Shown here: positions 7,516-15,848 of the stretch, in pieces
How positions within the stretch are numbered: position 1 is the stretch's first letter
Layout of the letters: every line of letters begins with the position of its first letter
Assembly (NCBI GenBank): GCA_963833585.1
Contig: CAWHYF010000006.1
Location: 620,001-684,000 of the forward strand
DNA length: 64,000 nucleotides
DNA from: Bog-756 sp963833585
GTDB lineage: Bacteria; Actinomycetota; Acidimicrobiia; Acidimicrobiales; RAAP-2
Direction of reading: 5' to 3'
Program-made: the position numbers and the translations under genes
Notes under the pieces: generated by a model
Databases searched by the model: none
Told to the model about the DNA's origin: nothing
What the model saw: the letters and a program-made list of their open reading frames with translations, nothing else

Positions 7516-8694
7516 TCAGACCGGTTCGGGCTGGCGTTGCTCCAGCTGCTCGAGCCCGTCCAGACCGGTGGACAGCTCCTGTTCGAGGGACCGGCGTGAG
7601 CGCACCGACGCCGCCTCCCACCTGGTCTCCAGCCTTCCCAATCGCCAGACCAGCAGAGCCGCGGCCCACACCACCACGAACACCCCGACGATGACGAACC
7701 CGGCCTGGTTGATGTTGAAGGTGCCCAGCCAGTTCCACACCGATCCGTGCAGGTCCATCTCCTGGCCGAGGAGCCCGAACAACTCGATGGTGCCGATGAA
7801 CAGGGCGATCGCCACCGACAGGGAGGTGATCACGATGTTGTAATAGACCTTCCGGATGGGCCGCGAGAAGGCCCAGCCGTAGGCGAAGTTCATGAAGCAC
7901 CCATCCAACGTGTCGAAGAGACTCATACCGGCCGCGAAGAGGATGGGCAGCGAGAGGACGGCCCAGAAGGGAAGCCCGCTGGCCACCGCGGTGCCCGACA
8001 GGACGAGCAGGGCCACCTCGGTGGCGGTGTCGAAGCCCAGGCCGAACAGGAGTCCGACCGGGTACATCTTCCAGGGCCTGTCGATCCGTCGGGCCATCGA
8101 TCCGAAGAACCGGTTCATCAAGCCCCGCTGGTTGAGCTGGATCTCGAGGGCCTCGTCGTCATACACACCTTGGCGGATCTGGAGGAACACCTTGGTGATC
8201 GAGACCAGGATCACGATGTTCAACACCGCGATGAGGTAGAGGAACGCTCCCGAGACCGATGTCCCGATGATGTTGGTCCAGTGGTGGAGGGCGGAGCGGT
8301 CACTGCTGACCTGTCGGTCCAGGAACCTGATGCCCAGGTTGAGCAGCACGGCCAGGGCGAACACCACGCTGGAGTGCCCGAGGGAGAACCAGAAGCCCAC
8401 GCTGAGCGGCCGCTTGCCCTCGGCCATGAGCTTGCGGGTGGTGTTGTCGATGGCCGAGATGTGGTCGGCGTCGAAGGCGTGACGCATGCCCAGGGTGTAG
8501 GCCAGAATTCCGGTTCCCAGGCCGAAGAGCTCGGTGCGGTTGAGGTGGTAGTGGTGGGGGATCGCGGCGAACAGCATCAGGAACCCCGAGACGGTCAACC
8601 CGATCACGGTGGCGAGCATGCCCCCGACGCGGCGCCACTCGGGCGGGTCGAGTGAGTCCCGGACGCGGCGGACCCGGCCGGGCAGCCCGGTCAC
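7516..8694 (-). CDS. NiCoT-family nickel/cobalt transporter
   Basis: A 392-aa polytopic membrane protein with the family's metal-selectivity signature RHAFDADHISAIDN (H-x4-DH) in the second membrane segment. It also has the conserved blocks GFWFSLGHSSVVF and LLFGLGFDTATEVALL, so it belongs to the HoxN/NixA single-component permeases. It imports Ni2+ and/or Co2+. The start is a GTG at 8694. The gene lies 83 bp downstream of a Fur-family regulator gene, and a Nur-type box occupies the gap, implying nickel-dependent repression. Confidence 0.92.
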   Translation of the reverse strand: MTGLPGRVRRVRDSLDPPEWRRVGGMLATVIGLTVSGFLMLFAAIPHHYHLNRTELFGLGTGILAYTLGMRHAFDADHISAIDNTTRKLMAEGKRPLSVGFWFSLGHSSVVFALAVLLNLGIRFLDRQVSSDRSALHHWTNIIGTSVSGAFLYLIAVLNIVILVSITKVFLQIRQGVYDDEALEIQLNQRGLMNRFFGSMARRIDRPWKMYPVGLLFGLGFDTATEVALLVLSGTAVASGLPFWAVLSLPILFAAGMSLFDTLDGCFMNFAYGWAFSRPIRKVYYNIVITSLSVAIALFIGTIELFGLLGQEMDLHGSVWNWLGTFNINQAGFVIVGVFVVVWAAALLVWRLGRLETRWEAASVRSRRSLEQELSTGLDGLEQLEQRQPEPV

Positions 8695-8746
8695 CGATGC
8701 ACTCCTCGGAACGGCCCGTAGCTCATGATTTGCGAGACTAGATCAG

Positions 8747-8763
8747 TTGCGACCCGTTCGCAA
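8747..8763. promoter_or_regulatory. Nur-type box upstream of the nickel transporter
   Basis: TTGCGA-CCCGT-TCGCAA is a perfect 6-5-6 inverted repeat. It is close to the Streptomyces Nur box (tTGCaa-N5-ttGCAA). A third TTGCGA half-site lies at 8730-8735, exactly 17 bp upstream of the first. It sits between the Fur-family gene and the transporter start. Confidence 0.62.
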
Positions 8764-8777
8764 TAAGCTCGGAGCCC

Positions 8778-9227
8778 CTACTCCGATGGGTCAGCCGCCG
8801 CACATGCCGCGCACACCCCGCTCAACGAGAAATGGTGGGGGTCGATGACGAACCCGGTGTCGTTGCGTAGCCGCTTGCGGAGGGGGTCGAAGGTGGAGTC
8901 GGGTATCTCCACCACCCGGTTGCACACCTCGCACACCAGGTGGTGATGGACGTCGTCGGCCAGGTGCCAACGGGATGGTCCGTGGCCCAGGTGGACGTGG
9001 AAGGCGATCTCCAGGCGTTCCAGGAGCTCCAGGGTCCGGTAGACGGTGGCCAGGTTGATGTCCGGATAGTGGACCCACACGGCATCGGCGAGCTGCTCGG
9101 CGGTCAGATGGTCGCCGCTCCGATCGAGGGCCTCGATGACAGCCCGACGGTCGACGGTGACCCTGCTCCCCGAGTCCCGGATGGCCGCGATGGCCTGCTC
9201 CACCCGCTCTGTCGGCACGCCGAGCAT
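8778..9227 (-). CDS. Fur-family metalloregulator, probably nickel-responsive (Nur-like)
   Basis: A 149-aa Fur-superfamily repressor. A winged helix covers about residues 10-80 (ERVEQAIAAIRDSGSRVTVDR, then INLATVYRTLELLERL). The metal-binding HHHLVCEVCNRVVEI segment follows, and a final CAAC pair supplies the second half of a structural zinc site. Fur, Zur and Nur cannot be told apart by residue pattern alone. The adjacent nickel permease and the TTGCGA-N5-TCGCAA box argue for Nur. Nur in Streptomyces represses nickel uptake when nickel is plentiful. Confidence 0.85.
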   Translation of the reverse strand: MLGVPTERVEQAIAAIRDSGSRVTVDRRAVIEALDRSGDHLTAEQLADAVWVHYPDINLATVYRTLELLERLEIAFHVHLGHGPSRWHLADDVHHHLVCEVCNRVVEIPDSTFDPLRKRLRNDTGFVIDPHHFSLSGVCAACAAADPSE

Positions 9228-9277
9228 CGTAGTGGTCGGCCGGAGCGGGTCATCCTCCGGAGCCCTCGGCCGGCCGG

Positions 9278-9553
9278 TCAGCCTCCGGCCACCGCCGGCA
9301 CGATCGAGAGGGTCTGGCCGTCGGCCACGGCAGTGTCCAGGCCGTCCAGGAACCGGACGTCCTCATCGGCCAGGAAGACGTTCACGAACCGGCGGAGGGC
9401 TCCCTGGTCGTCGAAGATCCGCTCGGCGAAGCCGGGGTGGGCGGCGTCGAGGGCCTTCAGCGCCTCGCCGGCGGTCGAACCCTCCACGTCCACCTCGCCG
9501 GCGCCTCCGGTGAGGGTGCGCAGCTGGGTGGGGATGCGGACCTTGATGCTCAT
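9278..9553 (-). CDS. MoaD/ThiS-family sulfur-carrier protein (CysO-like)
   Basis: A 91-aa beta-grasp protein ending in Gly-Gly, the C-terminus that is adenylated and thiocarboxylated in MoaD, ThiS and CysO. The typical segment FVNVFLADEDVRFLDGLD precedes the TLSIVPAVAGG tail. Its ATG overlaps the threonine synthase stop by 4 nt (ATGA), so it is translationally coupled to thrC. In mycobacteria the homologue CysO feeds CysM for cysteine synthesis. Neither a cysM nor a mec-type hydrolase is adjacent here. A role linked to sulfur assimilation is inferred, not shown. Confidence 0.85.
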   Translation of the reverse strand: MSIKVRIPTQLRTLTGGAGEVDVEGSTAGEALKALDAAHPGFAERIFDDQGALRRFVNVFLADEDVRFLDGLDTAVADGQTLSIVPAVAGG

Positions 9554-10821
9554 CGTGGACTCCTTGCGGCCGGGAGGTCGGCCCGTTCGGGATGGTCGCT
9601 CAGGGCGCGGTCGAAGGCTTCGAGCGTGGGGGCGATGGTGGAGGTCGGACCGACCGAATGGGCCAGGGCCTCGACCGTCTTCAGGCCGTGTCCGGTGACC
9701 AGCGCCACCACCCGTTCGTCAGGCCGCACCACGCCCTCCGCGGCCAGCTTGCCCAGTGTGGCGATGGTCACTCCCCCCGCGGTCTCGGCGAAGATCCCCT
9801 CGGTCCGGGCCAGCAGCTTGATGCCCTCGCGCACCTCGTCGTCGGTGACCGAGGCACAGGCGCCGCCGGAGGACCGGATGGCGTCCAGCGCATACCAGCC
9901 GTCGGCCGGGTTGCCGATGGCCAGGGACTTGGCGATGGTGTCCGGCTTCACCGGCCGGATGGCGTCGGTGCCTTCGGCGAAGGCCGTGGCCACCGGTGAG
10001 CATCCGGCGGCCTGGGCCCCCGACACCCGCACATGGGGCTCCTCGTCGAGCAGCCCGACCTTCCACAGCTCCTCGAAGCCCTTGGCCACCTTGGTCAGCT
10101 GGCTGCCCGAGCCGATCGGCACCACCACATGGTCGGGTACCTGCCATCCCAGCTGCTCACCCACTTCGAAGGCCAACGTCTTCGAGCCCTCGGCGTAGTA
10201 GGTACGGACGTTGACGTTGACGAACGCCCACGTGGGCTGCTCGCTGGTCAGCTCGGCACACAGCCGGTTGACGTCGTCGTAGCTCCCCTCGACGGCGAAG
10301 ACCCGGCCCCCGTACACCGAGGTCATGGTGATCTTGGCCGTCTCCAGGTCGTGGGGGATCAGCACCACCGACTCCATGCCGGCCCGGGCGGCGTGGGCGG
10401 CCACCGAATTGGCCAGGTTGCCGGTCGAGGCGCACGCCGCAATCTTGAAGCCCAGTTGCCGGGCCTTGGTCAGCGCCACCGACACCACCCGGTCCTTGAA
10501 CGACCCGGTCGGGTTGGCCGTGTCGTCCTTGATCCACAGCTCCCCGAGCCCGAGCTCAGCGGCCAGTCGGTCGGCCCGGACCAGAGGGGTGAATCCCGCG
10601 CCCAGGTCGACCGGGGCCGGGTCGTGCACCGGCAGCAGGTCGGCGTAGCGCCAGATCGAGCGGGGGCCCGCCGCCACCCGCTCCCTCGTCATGGTGGCCG
10701 CCACGGCGTCGTAGTCGTAGGTCACCTCGAGCGGCCCGAAGCAGTAGTCGCACACGTGCAGTGCTTCCGCGGGGTAGGAACGGCCACATTCACGGCAGCG
10801 CAGCCCAGAAACGAAGTCCAC
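9550..10821 (-). CDS. thrC: Threonine synthase
   Basis: A 423-aa PLP enzyme that converts O-phosphohomoserine to threonine. It opens with a zinc-ribbon-like segment (LRCRECGRSYP and VCDYCFGPL), as in many bacterial ThrC proteins. The PLP lysine is in DDTANPTGSFKDR (about residues 100-112), and the cofactor phosphate loop is seen in GSGSQLTKV. The start is GTG. The next gene downstream, a sulfur-carrier protein, overlaps by 4 nt. Related fold-type II enzymes (cysteine synthase, cystathionine synthase) share motifs, but the overall layout is that of ThrC. Confidence 0.9.
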   Translation of the reverse strand: MDFVSGLRCRECGRSYPAEALHVCDYCFGPLEVTYDYDAVAATMTRERVAAGPRSIWRYADLLPVHDPAPVDLGAGFTPLVRADRLAAELGLGELWIKDDTANPTGSFKDRVVSVALTKARQLGFKIAACASTGNLANSVAAHAARAGMESVVLIPHDLETAKITMTSVYGGRVFAVEGSYDDVNRLCAELTSEQPTWAFVNVNVRTYYAEGSKTLAFEVGEQLGWQVPDHVVVPIGSGSQLTKVAKGFEELWKVGLLDEEPHVRVSGAQAAGCSPVATAFAEGTDAIRPVKPDTIAKSLAIGNPADGWYALDAIRSSGGACASVTDDEVREGIKLLARTEGIFAETAGGVTIATLGKLAAEGVVRPDERVVALVTGHGLKTVEALAHSVGPTSTIAPTLEAFDRALSDHPERADLPAARSPR

Positions 10822-11047
10822 AGCAGTCTCCTCATCGCTCGGGCATTGGCACCTGGTACGACTCCGCCTGCCGGTGGCAGGTGAAGTCGCTCTGGTTGCC
10901 GCGGCGTCGCTGGGCCCGGTCCCTCAGCCGCTCTGGATGATGGCGTCTAGTTTGGCCGAACTGCGGGCCACCGTCAATGCGGCCCACCCACCCCGACCCT
11001 TCAGCCCCGGCTCCGCAGACCCAGTGCCGGTGAGCGATGATGGCACC

Positions 11048-11854
11048 ATGTCGACGGCACCCACGCTCGGGGAGGACGGTGCGAGGTCCACGCCCCCCCG
11101 AGCCGACGGCTGGGCCCTGGCCGAGGCCAAGGGCGAACGCTCCGTGGCGGTGTGCATCCCGGCCCGGAACGAGGCCGCCACCGTCGGCCCCATCGTCGAG
11201 TCCATCGTGGCGTCGCTCACCGGCCGACGGGGTGGCGCACCGCTGATCGACGACGTGGTGGTGGTCGACGACCGGTCCGAGGACGGTACCGCCGAGCTGG
11301 CCCGGCGGGCCGGCGCCCGGGTGGTGGGCTCCGACGCCCCCTCCGGGGGCAAGGGCCAGGCCATGCGTTCGGCCCTCATCGCCACCGACGCCGGACTCAT
11401 CGCCTTCGTCGACGGGGACGTGACCAACTTCGGGCCTCACTTCGTCACCCGACTGCTCGAACCGTTGCTGGTGGACGACTCGGTGGCCCTGGTCAAGGGG
11501 TACTACCGGCGGCCGCTCCACGGCTCGCCCGAGGGAGGCGGCCGGGTCACCGAGCTCATGGCCCGACCGGTGATCGACCTGCTCTTCCCCCACCTGGCGT
11601 CCATCGAGCAGCCCCTGGCCGGCGAGACCGCCGCCCCCCGGTGGGTCCTCGAGAAGTGCGGGTTGGCCGACGGCTACGCCGTGGAGCTGGCGCTGCTGAT
11701 CGACGTGGCCTCGGCCTACGGGGTGGATGCGATCGCCCAGGTCGACCTCGGGGTCCGGGTCCACCGGAACCGGCCCCTGTCCGAACTGCGGCCTCAGGCC
11801 ACCGACATCCTGGCCGGCGCCCTCTCCCGGGCCCGGCTGATCACCCCCGACTGA
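11048..11854 (+). CDS. gpgS: Glucosyl-3-phosphoglycerate synthase (GT81)
   Basis: A retaining GT-A glycosyltransferase that makes glucosyl-3-phosphoglycerate, the first step towards glucosylglycerate and methylglucose lipopolysaccharide. Visible are VCIPARNEAATVG, VVVVDDRSEDGTAEL and the metal-binding DGDV. The C-terminal block GGRVTELMARPVIDLL through IAQVDLGVRVHRNRPL closely follows mycobacterial GpgS. The ATG at 11048 is in frame with earlier starts at 10874 and 11030; the extra 58 residues would be unlike the family. Trehalose genes lie 2.5 kb further on, so compatible-solute metabolism clusters here. Confidence 0.88.
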   Translation: MSTAPTLGEDGARSTPPRADGWALAEAKGERSVAVCIPARNEAATVGPIVESIVASLTGRRGGAPLIDDVVVVDDRSEDGTAELARRAGARVVGSDAPSGGKGQAMRSALIATDAGLIAFVDGDVTNFGPHFVTRLLEPLLVDDSVALVKGYYRRPLHGSPEGGGRVTELMARPVIDLLFPHLASIEQPLAGETAAPRWVLEKCGLADGYAVELALLIDVASAYGVDAIAQVDLGVRVHRNRPLSELRPQATDILAGALSRARLITPD

Positions 11855-11908
11855 CCGAGGGTGACCGGCCCGGCCCCGGCCGGACTCCCGGCGTCGACCG
11901 GGCTGGAT

Positions 11909-13507
11909 TCACCCGGGGACCGACCCGACCAGATCCGCTCCGTGCGGCGGCTCGGCGACCCCGGCCGGCTTGGCCGCCCCGGCCAGATCCGGGACGGTGG
12001 CCGGTGCCACCAGGTCGACCCCGGACCGGCCCGAGCGACGACCCGGGACGAGCATGGCGGCGATGGCCCCGACGGCCACCACGGCGGCGCCGGCGTAGAC
12101 CGCCACGGTCATCCCGTTGACGTACTGCTGGCCCGAGGCGTAGCTGCCGTGCGAGCTGAAGATCGCCCCCAGCACGGCGATCCCGAGCACCCCGCCCAGC
12201 TCCCGGAAGGCGGCGTTGGCTCCCGAGGCCACCCCCTCCAGGGAGCGGGGCACCGCCCCGAGGACCAGGGAGGCCAGGGGCACGAAGAAGAGGGTCATGC
12301 CGATCCCGCAGACCACGAACGGAACCACCAGGTCGGCGTAGGGCGTGGTGGTCGACGTGACCGAGGCCAGCCAGGCCAGTCCGGCGGCCTGGAGACTCAG
12401 GCCCGTGACCACCAGGGGCTTGCCTCCCCAGCGCTCGGCCAGCTGGCCCACCAGGGGGGCCAGGAGCATCGGCATGGCGGTCCAGGGCAGGATCCGCACC
12501 CCGGCGGCCAGCGGGGAGAGCCCCTGGACGGTCTGGAGGAACTGCACCAGGAAGAAGATGGCCCCGAACATCCCGAAGCTGAACAGGAGCGCCGTCACGT
12601 TGACCGAGGCGAAGCCGCGGTCACGGAACAGGCGGATGTCCAGCATCGGGTGGTCGGAGCGCAGCTCCCAGACCCCGAACCCGAGGAGGGCCACCGTCCC
12701 TACGGCGAAGGACGCGAGCACGAGGGCGCTGGTCCATCCGTGGCTGTTGCCCTCGACCAGCCCCAGGACCACGCCGAGCAGGCCGACGCTCACCGCCACC
12801 ACACCCACCAGGTCCAGGCGGGTCCGGGCACCCCGGGACTCGGCCAGCTTCCACCAGGCCAGCGGGATCAGCGCCACCCCGACCGGGACGTTGAGCCAGA
12901 AGATGTACTGCCAGGACCACCCGCTGGTCACCGCTCCGCCGACCAGCGGCCCGAGCGCCACGGCGGCACCGCCGATGGCCCCCCAGATCCCGAGGGCGGC
13001 ATTGCGCCGCTCGGGTGGGACGGCCGCGCTCAGCAGGGTGAGGGAGAGCGGCATGATCATGGCCCCGCCGGCGCCCTGGACGGCCCGGGCCATGATCAGC
13101 ACCCCGATGGTGGGGGCCAGCGCGGCCGCGGCCGAGGCGGCGGTGAACACGGCGATGCCGAGCACGAAGATGCGCCGGCGCCCGAAACGCTCACCCATCG
13201 CCGCGGCCGACAGCAGCAGCACGGCGAAGGTGAGGGTGTAGGCGTTGACGGTCCACTCCAGTCCGGACAGGCCGGCGTGGAGGTGCTCCCGGATCACCGG
13301 AAGCGCGGTCGACACCACCAGGTTGTCCAGCGACGCCATGAACAGGGCCAGGCCGGTGATGACCACGGCCCACACGGCCCGGGACCGGGTCCGGTCACCG
13401 CCCGGTGGCTGGCCGGTGGGGTCCCCGGTGGCGGGCGCCGTCGTGGAGCTCTCGGGTGCCGCCACCGACGTCGGCCGGGCGAGGACCGGGGATCCGGGCT
13501 CGTTCAT
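11909..13507 (-). CDS. MFS drug exporter, DHA2 (EmrB/QacA) 14-TM family
   Basis: A 532-aa proton-coupled exporter when started at 13507 (MNEPGSP). It shows about 14 hydrophobic segments and the DHA2 signatures LDNLVVSTALPVI in helix 1 and MGERFGRRRIFVLG in the loop between helices 2 and 3. A motif-C-like region (ALGPLVGGAVTSGWSWQYIF) follows. The open frame reaches 13642 and there overlaps the tetR stop (ATGA). The first 45 residues lack fold features, however, and a TetR-type operator lies inside them, so a downstream start with its own promoter is preferred. Substrates of this family are hydrophobic drugs or metabolites. Confidence 0.86.
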   Translation of the reverse strand: MNEPGSPVLARPTSVAAPESSTTAPATGDPTGQPPGGDRTRSRAVWAVVITGLALFMASLDNLVVSTALPVIREHLHAGLSGLEWTVNAYTLTFAVLLLSAAAMGERFGRRRIFVLGIAVFTAASAAAALAPTIGVLIMARAVQGAGGAMIMPLSLTLLSAAVPPERRNAALGIWGAIGGAAVALGPLVGGAVTSGWSWQYIFWLNVPVGVALIPLAWWKLAESRGARTRLDLVGVVAVSVGLLGVVLGLVEGNSHGWTSALVLASFAVGTVALLGFGVWELRSDHPMLDIRLFRDRGFASVNVTALLFSFGMFGAIFFLVQFLQTVQGLSPLAAGVRILPWTAMPMLLAPLVGQLAERWGGKPLVVTGLSLQAAGLAWLASVTSTTTPYADLVVPFVVCGIGMTLFFVPLASLVLGAVPRSLEGVASGANAAFRELGGVLGIAVLGAIFSSHGSYASGQQYVNGMTVAVYAGAAVVAVGAIAAMLVPGRRSGRSGVDLVAPATVPDLAGAAKPAGVAEPPHGADLVGSVPG

Positions 13508-13582
13508 CCCGAGCCGCGTCCGGCGGGAGCGCGACCCGGACCGGACCCGAGTCCTGGGTGCGACGGTGCGCCATCCCTTAAG

Positions 13583-13597
13583 TTGTGAGTGATCACT
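13583..13597. promoter_or_regulatory. TetR operator upstream of the MFS exporter
   Basis: TTGTGA-GTGA-TCACT on the plus strand matches the operator in front of the tetR gene (TTGTGA-N4-TCACT). It lies 76 bp upstream of the preferred exporter start. Confidence 0.6.
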
Positions 13598-13638
13598 AGA
13601 TTGGCGGGGCAAAAAAAGTGGGACGGTGAAGAGCTGAC

Positions 13639-14265
13639 TCATGCGGGGACCTCCTGGTTGGCGGCCTGATCGACCAGACGTTGGTCGGCCAGGGCCTGAC
13701 TGGCGGATTTGATGGCTGCGGCTTTCTCGGGCAGTTGGCAGAGGCTCTGGGCCCAGAGGTCGGGCACCGAGAGCAGGTCGATGGCGGACATCACGTTGAT
13801 CAACATCCCCATGGCGAAGAACTGGCGCAGGTCGTCCTCGGTGCCGTGGGTCCGGTCGTAGAAGACGTCGGCCAGCACTTCGAAGGTCCGCCGGCAGCTG
13901 CGGGCGATGTCGGGGTCGGCCGGGGCCGCGGCGAAACCGTGCAGCTGGACCTGGAGCATCTCCGGGTCCTGCATCAGTTGGAGGTAGGCCTGGCCCATGG
14001 CCTCCTTGGCCTCATCACCCTCGAGCCCCTCGCTGGCCTTGGTCAGTTCGCTGACGATCCGCAGGCCCACCAGGTCGTAGGTGGCCACGAACAGGTCCTT
14101 CTTGGTGCCGAACAGACGGAACAGGTACGGCTGGGAGATGCCGGCCCGGCTGGCGATGGCCTCGGTGGAGGTCCCGGCGTAGCCGGATCGGGCGAACTCG
14201 GTGATGGCGGCGGCCAGGACGGCGGTGCGGCGCTCCCCTGCGGTCTGTCGGCTCGGAACCATCAT
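13639..14265 (-). CDS. TetR-family regulator of the adjacent MFS exporter
   Basis: A 208-aa repressor. The HTH region spans about residues 15-60 (AITEFARSGYAGTSTEAIAS, then RAGISQPYLFRLFGTKKDLF), with a helical effector domain after it. A GTG at 14286 would add seven residues, but it falls within the operator, so ATG 14265 is preferred. It sits directly upstream of the exporter in the same orientation. Matching operators occur in front of both genes, which points to an autoregulated resistance pair induced by the exporter's substrate. Confidence 0.88.
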   Translation of the reverse strand: MMVPSRQTAGERRTAVLAAAITEFARSGYAGTSTEAIASRAGISQPYLFRLFGTKKDLFVATYDLVGLRIVSELTKASEGLEGDEAKEAMGQAYLQLMQDPEMLQVQLHGFAAAPADPDIARSCRRTFEVLADVFYDRTHGTEDDLRQFFAMGMLINVMSAIDLLSVPDLWAQSLCQLPEKAAAIKSASQALADQRLVDQAANQEVPA

Positions 14266-14271
14266 AGGTCT

Positions 14272-14301
14272 ATTGTGATTGGTCACTCACTAACTTGTCA
14301 A
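14272..14301 (-). promoter_or_regulatory. tetR promoter with embedded operator
   Basis: On the minus strand, TTGACA (14296-14301) is followed after 18 bp by CACAAT (14272-14277). The spacer and -10 carry the operator TTGTGA-TTGG-TCACT (plus strand, 14273-14287). Binding there would block RNA polymerase. Confidence 0.6.
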
Positions 14302-14352
14302 GGGGCCGCCCCATTGCTTCGGCGGGGCACCGTCACCGGGTAGCGTCCGTCC

Positions 14353-15780
14353 ATGGCTGCAGACGGCAACCCCCGCTGGGGTGACGGCTCGCTGGCCGAC
14401 ACGGTCCTGGTCTCGAACCGGGGGCCGCTGGCCTTCCACCTCGTCGACGGGCGTCCGGTGGCCGGCACCTCGGCCGGCGGGTTGGCCGGATCGATGCGTC
14501 CGCTGGTGGTGGGGTCGGGGGCCATCTGGGTGGCTTCCGCCCTGGGTCAGGCCGACCGGGCCGCGGCCGAGGCGGGGCTGATGTCCGACGAGGGCATCCA
14601 CATCGAGCTGGTCGAGGCGGAGCCGGAGATCTACAACCTGGCCTACAACGTGGTGTCGAACGCCATGTTGTGGTTCTGCCACCACCACCTCTTCGACGCC
14701 GCCCGGCGGCCGCGGGCCGACCTGCGGTGGCTCGAGGCCTGGGAGGCCTACCGCCGGTTCAACCAGCTGTTCGCCGAGCGGGTGGCCAAGGTGGCGCCGG
14801 AGGGGGGCCGGGTACTCGTCCAGGACTATCACCTGGCCCTCATGGGGTCGGACCTGGCCCGGCTCCGTCCCGACCTCCGGACCACCCACTTCACCCACAC
14901 CCCGTTCGCCGATCCGTCGGTGCTGCGGATGCTGCCCACCTCGGTGGGTGACGAGCTGCTCGCCTCGATGGCCGGATTCGGGGCCTGCGGATTCCACACC
15001 GGGCGGTGGGCGGCGGCCTACCGGGCCAACCAGGAGATGGCCGGGGCCGCTCCGCACCCAGGCGGACCCGAGTGGCCCACCTTCGTCTCGCCCCTCTCCA
15101 CCGACCCCGACCTGCTGGCCGCCTCCACCGCCGAGCCCGCCGTGGCCCGGGCCCTGGCCCGCATCGAGGAGCGGATCGGGGGGTCGGACCGGCAGGTCAT
15201 CGTACGGGTGGACCGGATGGAGCTGTCCAAGAACCTCCTCCGGGGATTCTGGGCCTTCGACGAGCTGCTGGAACAGCAACCGCACCGGCGCGAACGGGTG
15301 GTCTTCGTGGCCCTCGCCTACCCCACCCGTCAGGGCCTGCCGGAGTACCTCGCCTACCAGAACGAAGTGGAGTCCACCGTCGAGCGGATCAACCGCCAGT
15401 GGGGCACCCCGAGCTGGACCCCCATCGTGCTCGAGGTGGACGACGACTACCCCCGTTCGCTCGCTGCGCTGACCCGGTACGACGTACTGCTGGTCAACCC
15501 GGTGCGGGACGGCCTCAACCTGGTGGCCAAGGAGGGCCCGTTGATCAACTCCCGCAACGGCGTGCTGGCCCTGTCACGCGAGGCCGGGGCCTTCGACGAG
15601 CTCTCCTCCGCCGTCCTCGAAGTGAACCCCTTTGACGTCTCCGGCACCGCCGCGGTCCTGGCCGAGGCCCTCGACATGGATCCGGGACGCCGGGCGGCGA
15701 ACGCCGATCGGCTCCAGCGGATCATCACGGCCCACCATCCCGCCGACTGGCTCCAGGCTCAGCTCGACCGGGCCCGCTGA
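14353..15780 (+). CDS. otsA: Trehalose-6-phosphate synthase (GT20, OtsA)
   Basis: A 475-aa GT-B enzyme that joins glucose from a nucleotide sugar to glucose-6-phosphate. It shows the N-terminal VSNRGPLAF loop, WFCHHHLFD, the VQDYHLALM acceptor-binding block and the THFTHTPFADPSVLRMLP stretch. The donor-binding segments VDRMELSKNLLRGF and NPVRDGLNLVAKEGPL are also present. It converges with otsB, 69 bp away, completing the OtsAB route to trehalose, a stress protectant and, in actinobacteria, a glycolipid precursor. Donor preference (UDP or ADP glucose) cannot be read from sequence. Confidence 0.92.
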   Translation: MAADGNPRWGDGSLADTVLVSNRGPLAFHLVDGRPVAGTSAGGLAGSMRPLVVGSGAIWVASALGQADRAAAEAGLMSDEGIHIELVEAEPEIYNLAYNVVSNAMLWFCHHHLFDAARRPRADLRWLEAWEAYRRFNQLFAERVAKVAPEGGRVLVQDYHLALMGSDLARLRPDLRTTHFTHTPFADPSVLRMLPTSVGDELLASMAGFGACGFHTGRWAAAYRANQEMAGAAPHPGGPEWPTFVSPLSTDPDLLAASTAEPAVARALARIEERIGGSDRQVIVRVDRMELSKNLLRGFWAFDELLEQQPHRRERVVFVALAYPTRQGLPEYLAYQNEVESTVERINRQWGTPSWTPIVLEVDDDYPRSLAALTRYDVLLVNPVRDGLNLVAKEGPLINSRNGVLALSREAGAFDELSSAVLEVNPFDVSGTAAVLAEALDMDPGRRAANADRLQRIITAHHPADWLQAQLDRAR

Positions 15781-15848
15781 GGGCGGACGGCGCTCCGGTC
15801 GGCCGCGGGCCAGGATCCGGGTCCCCTCCGACCGGCAACGACCGAGCG

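Noticed and set aside
13508..13642. N-terminal extension of the MFS exporter from 13642
   Set aside because: Although it overlaps the tetR stop as ATGA, the 45 residues lack fold features and contain a TetR operator; start 13507 is preferred.
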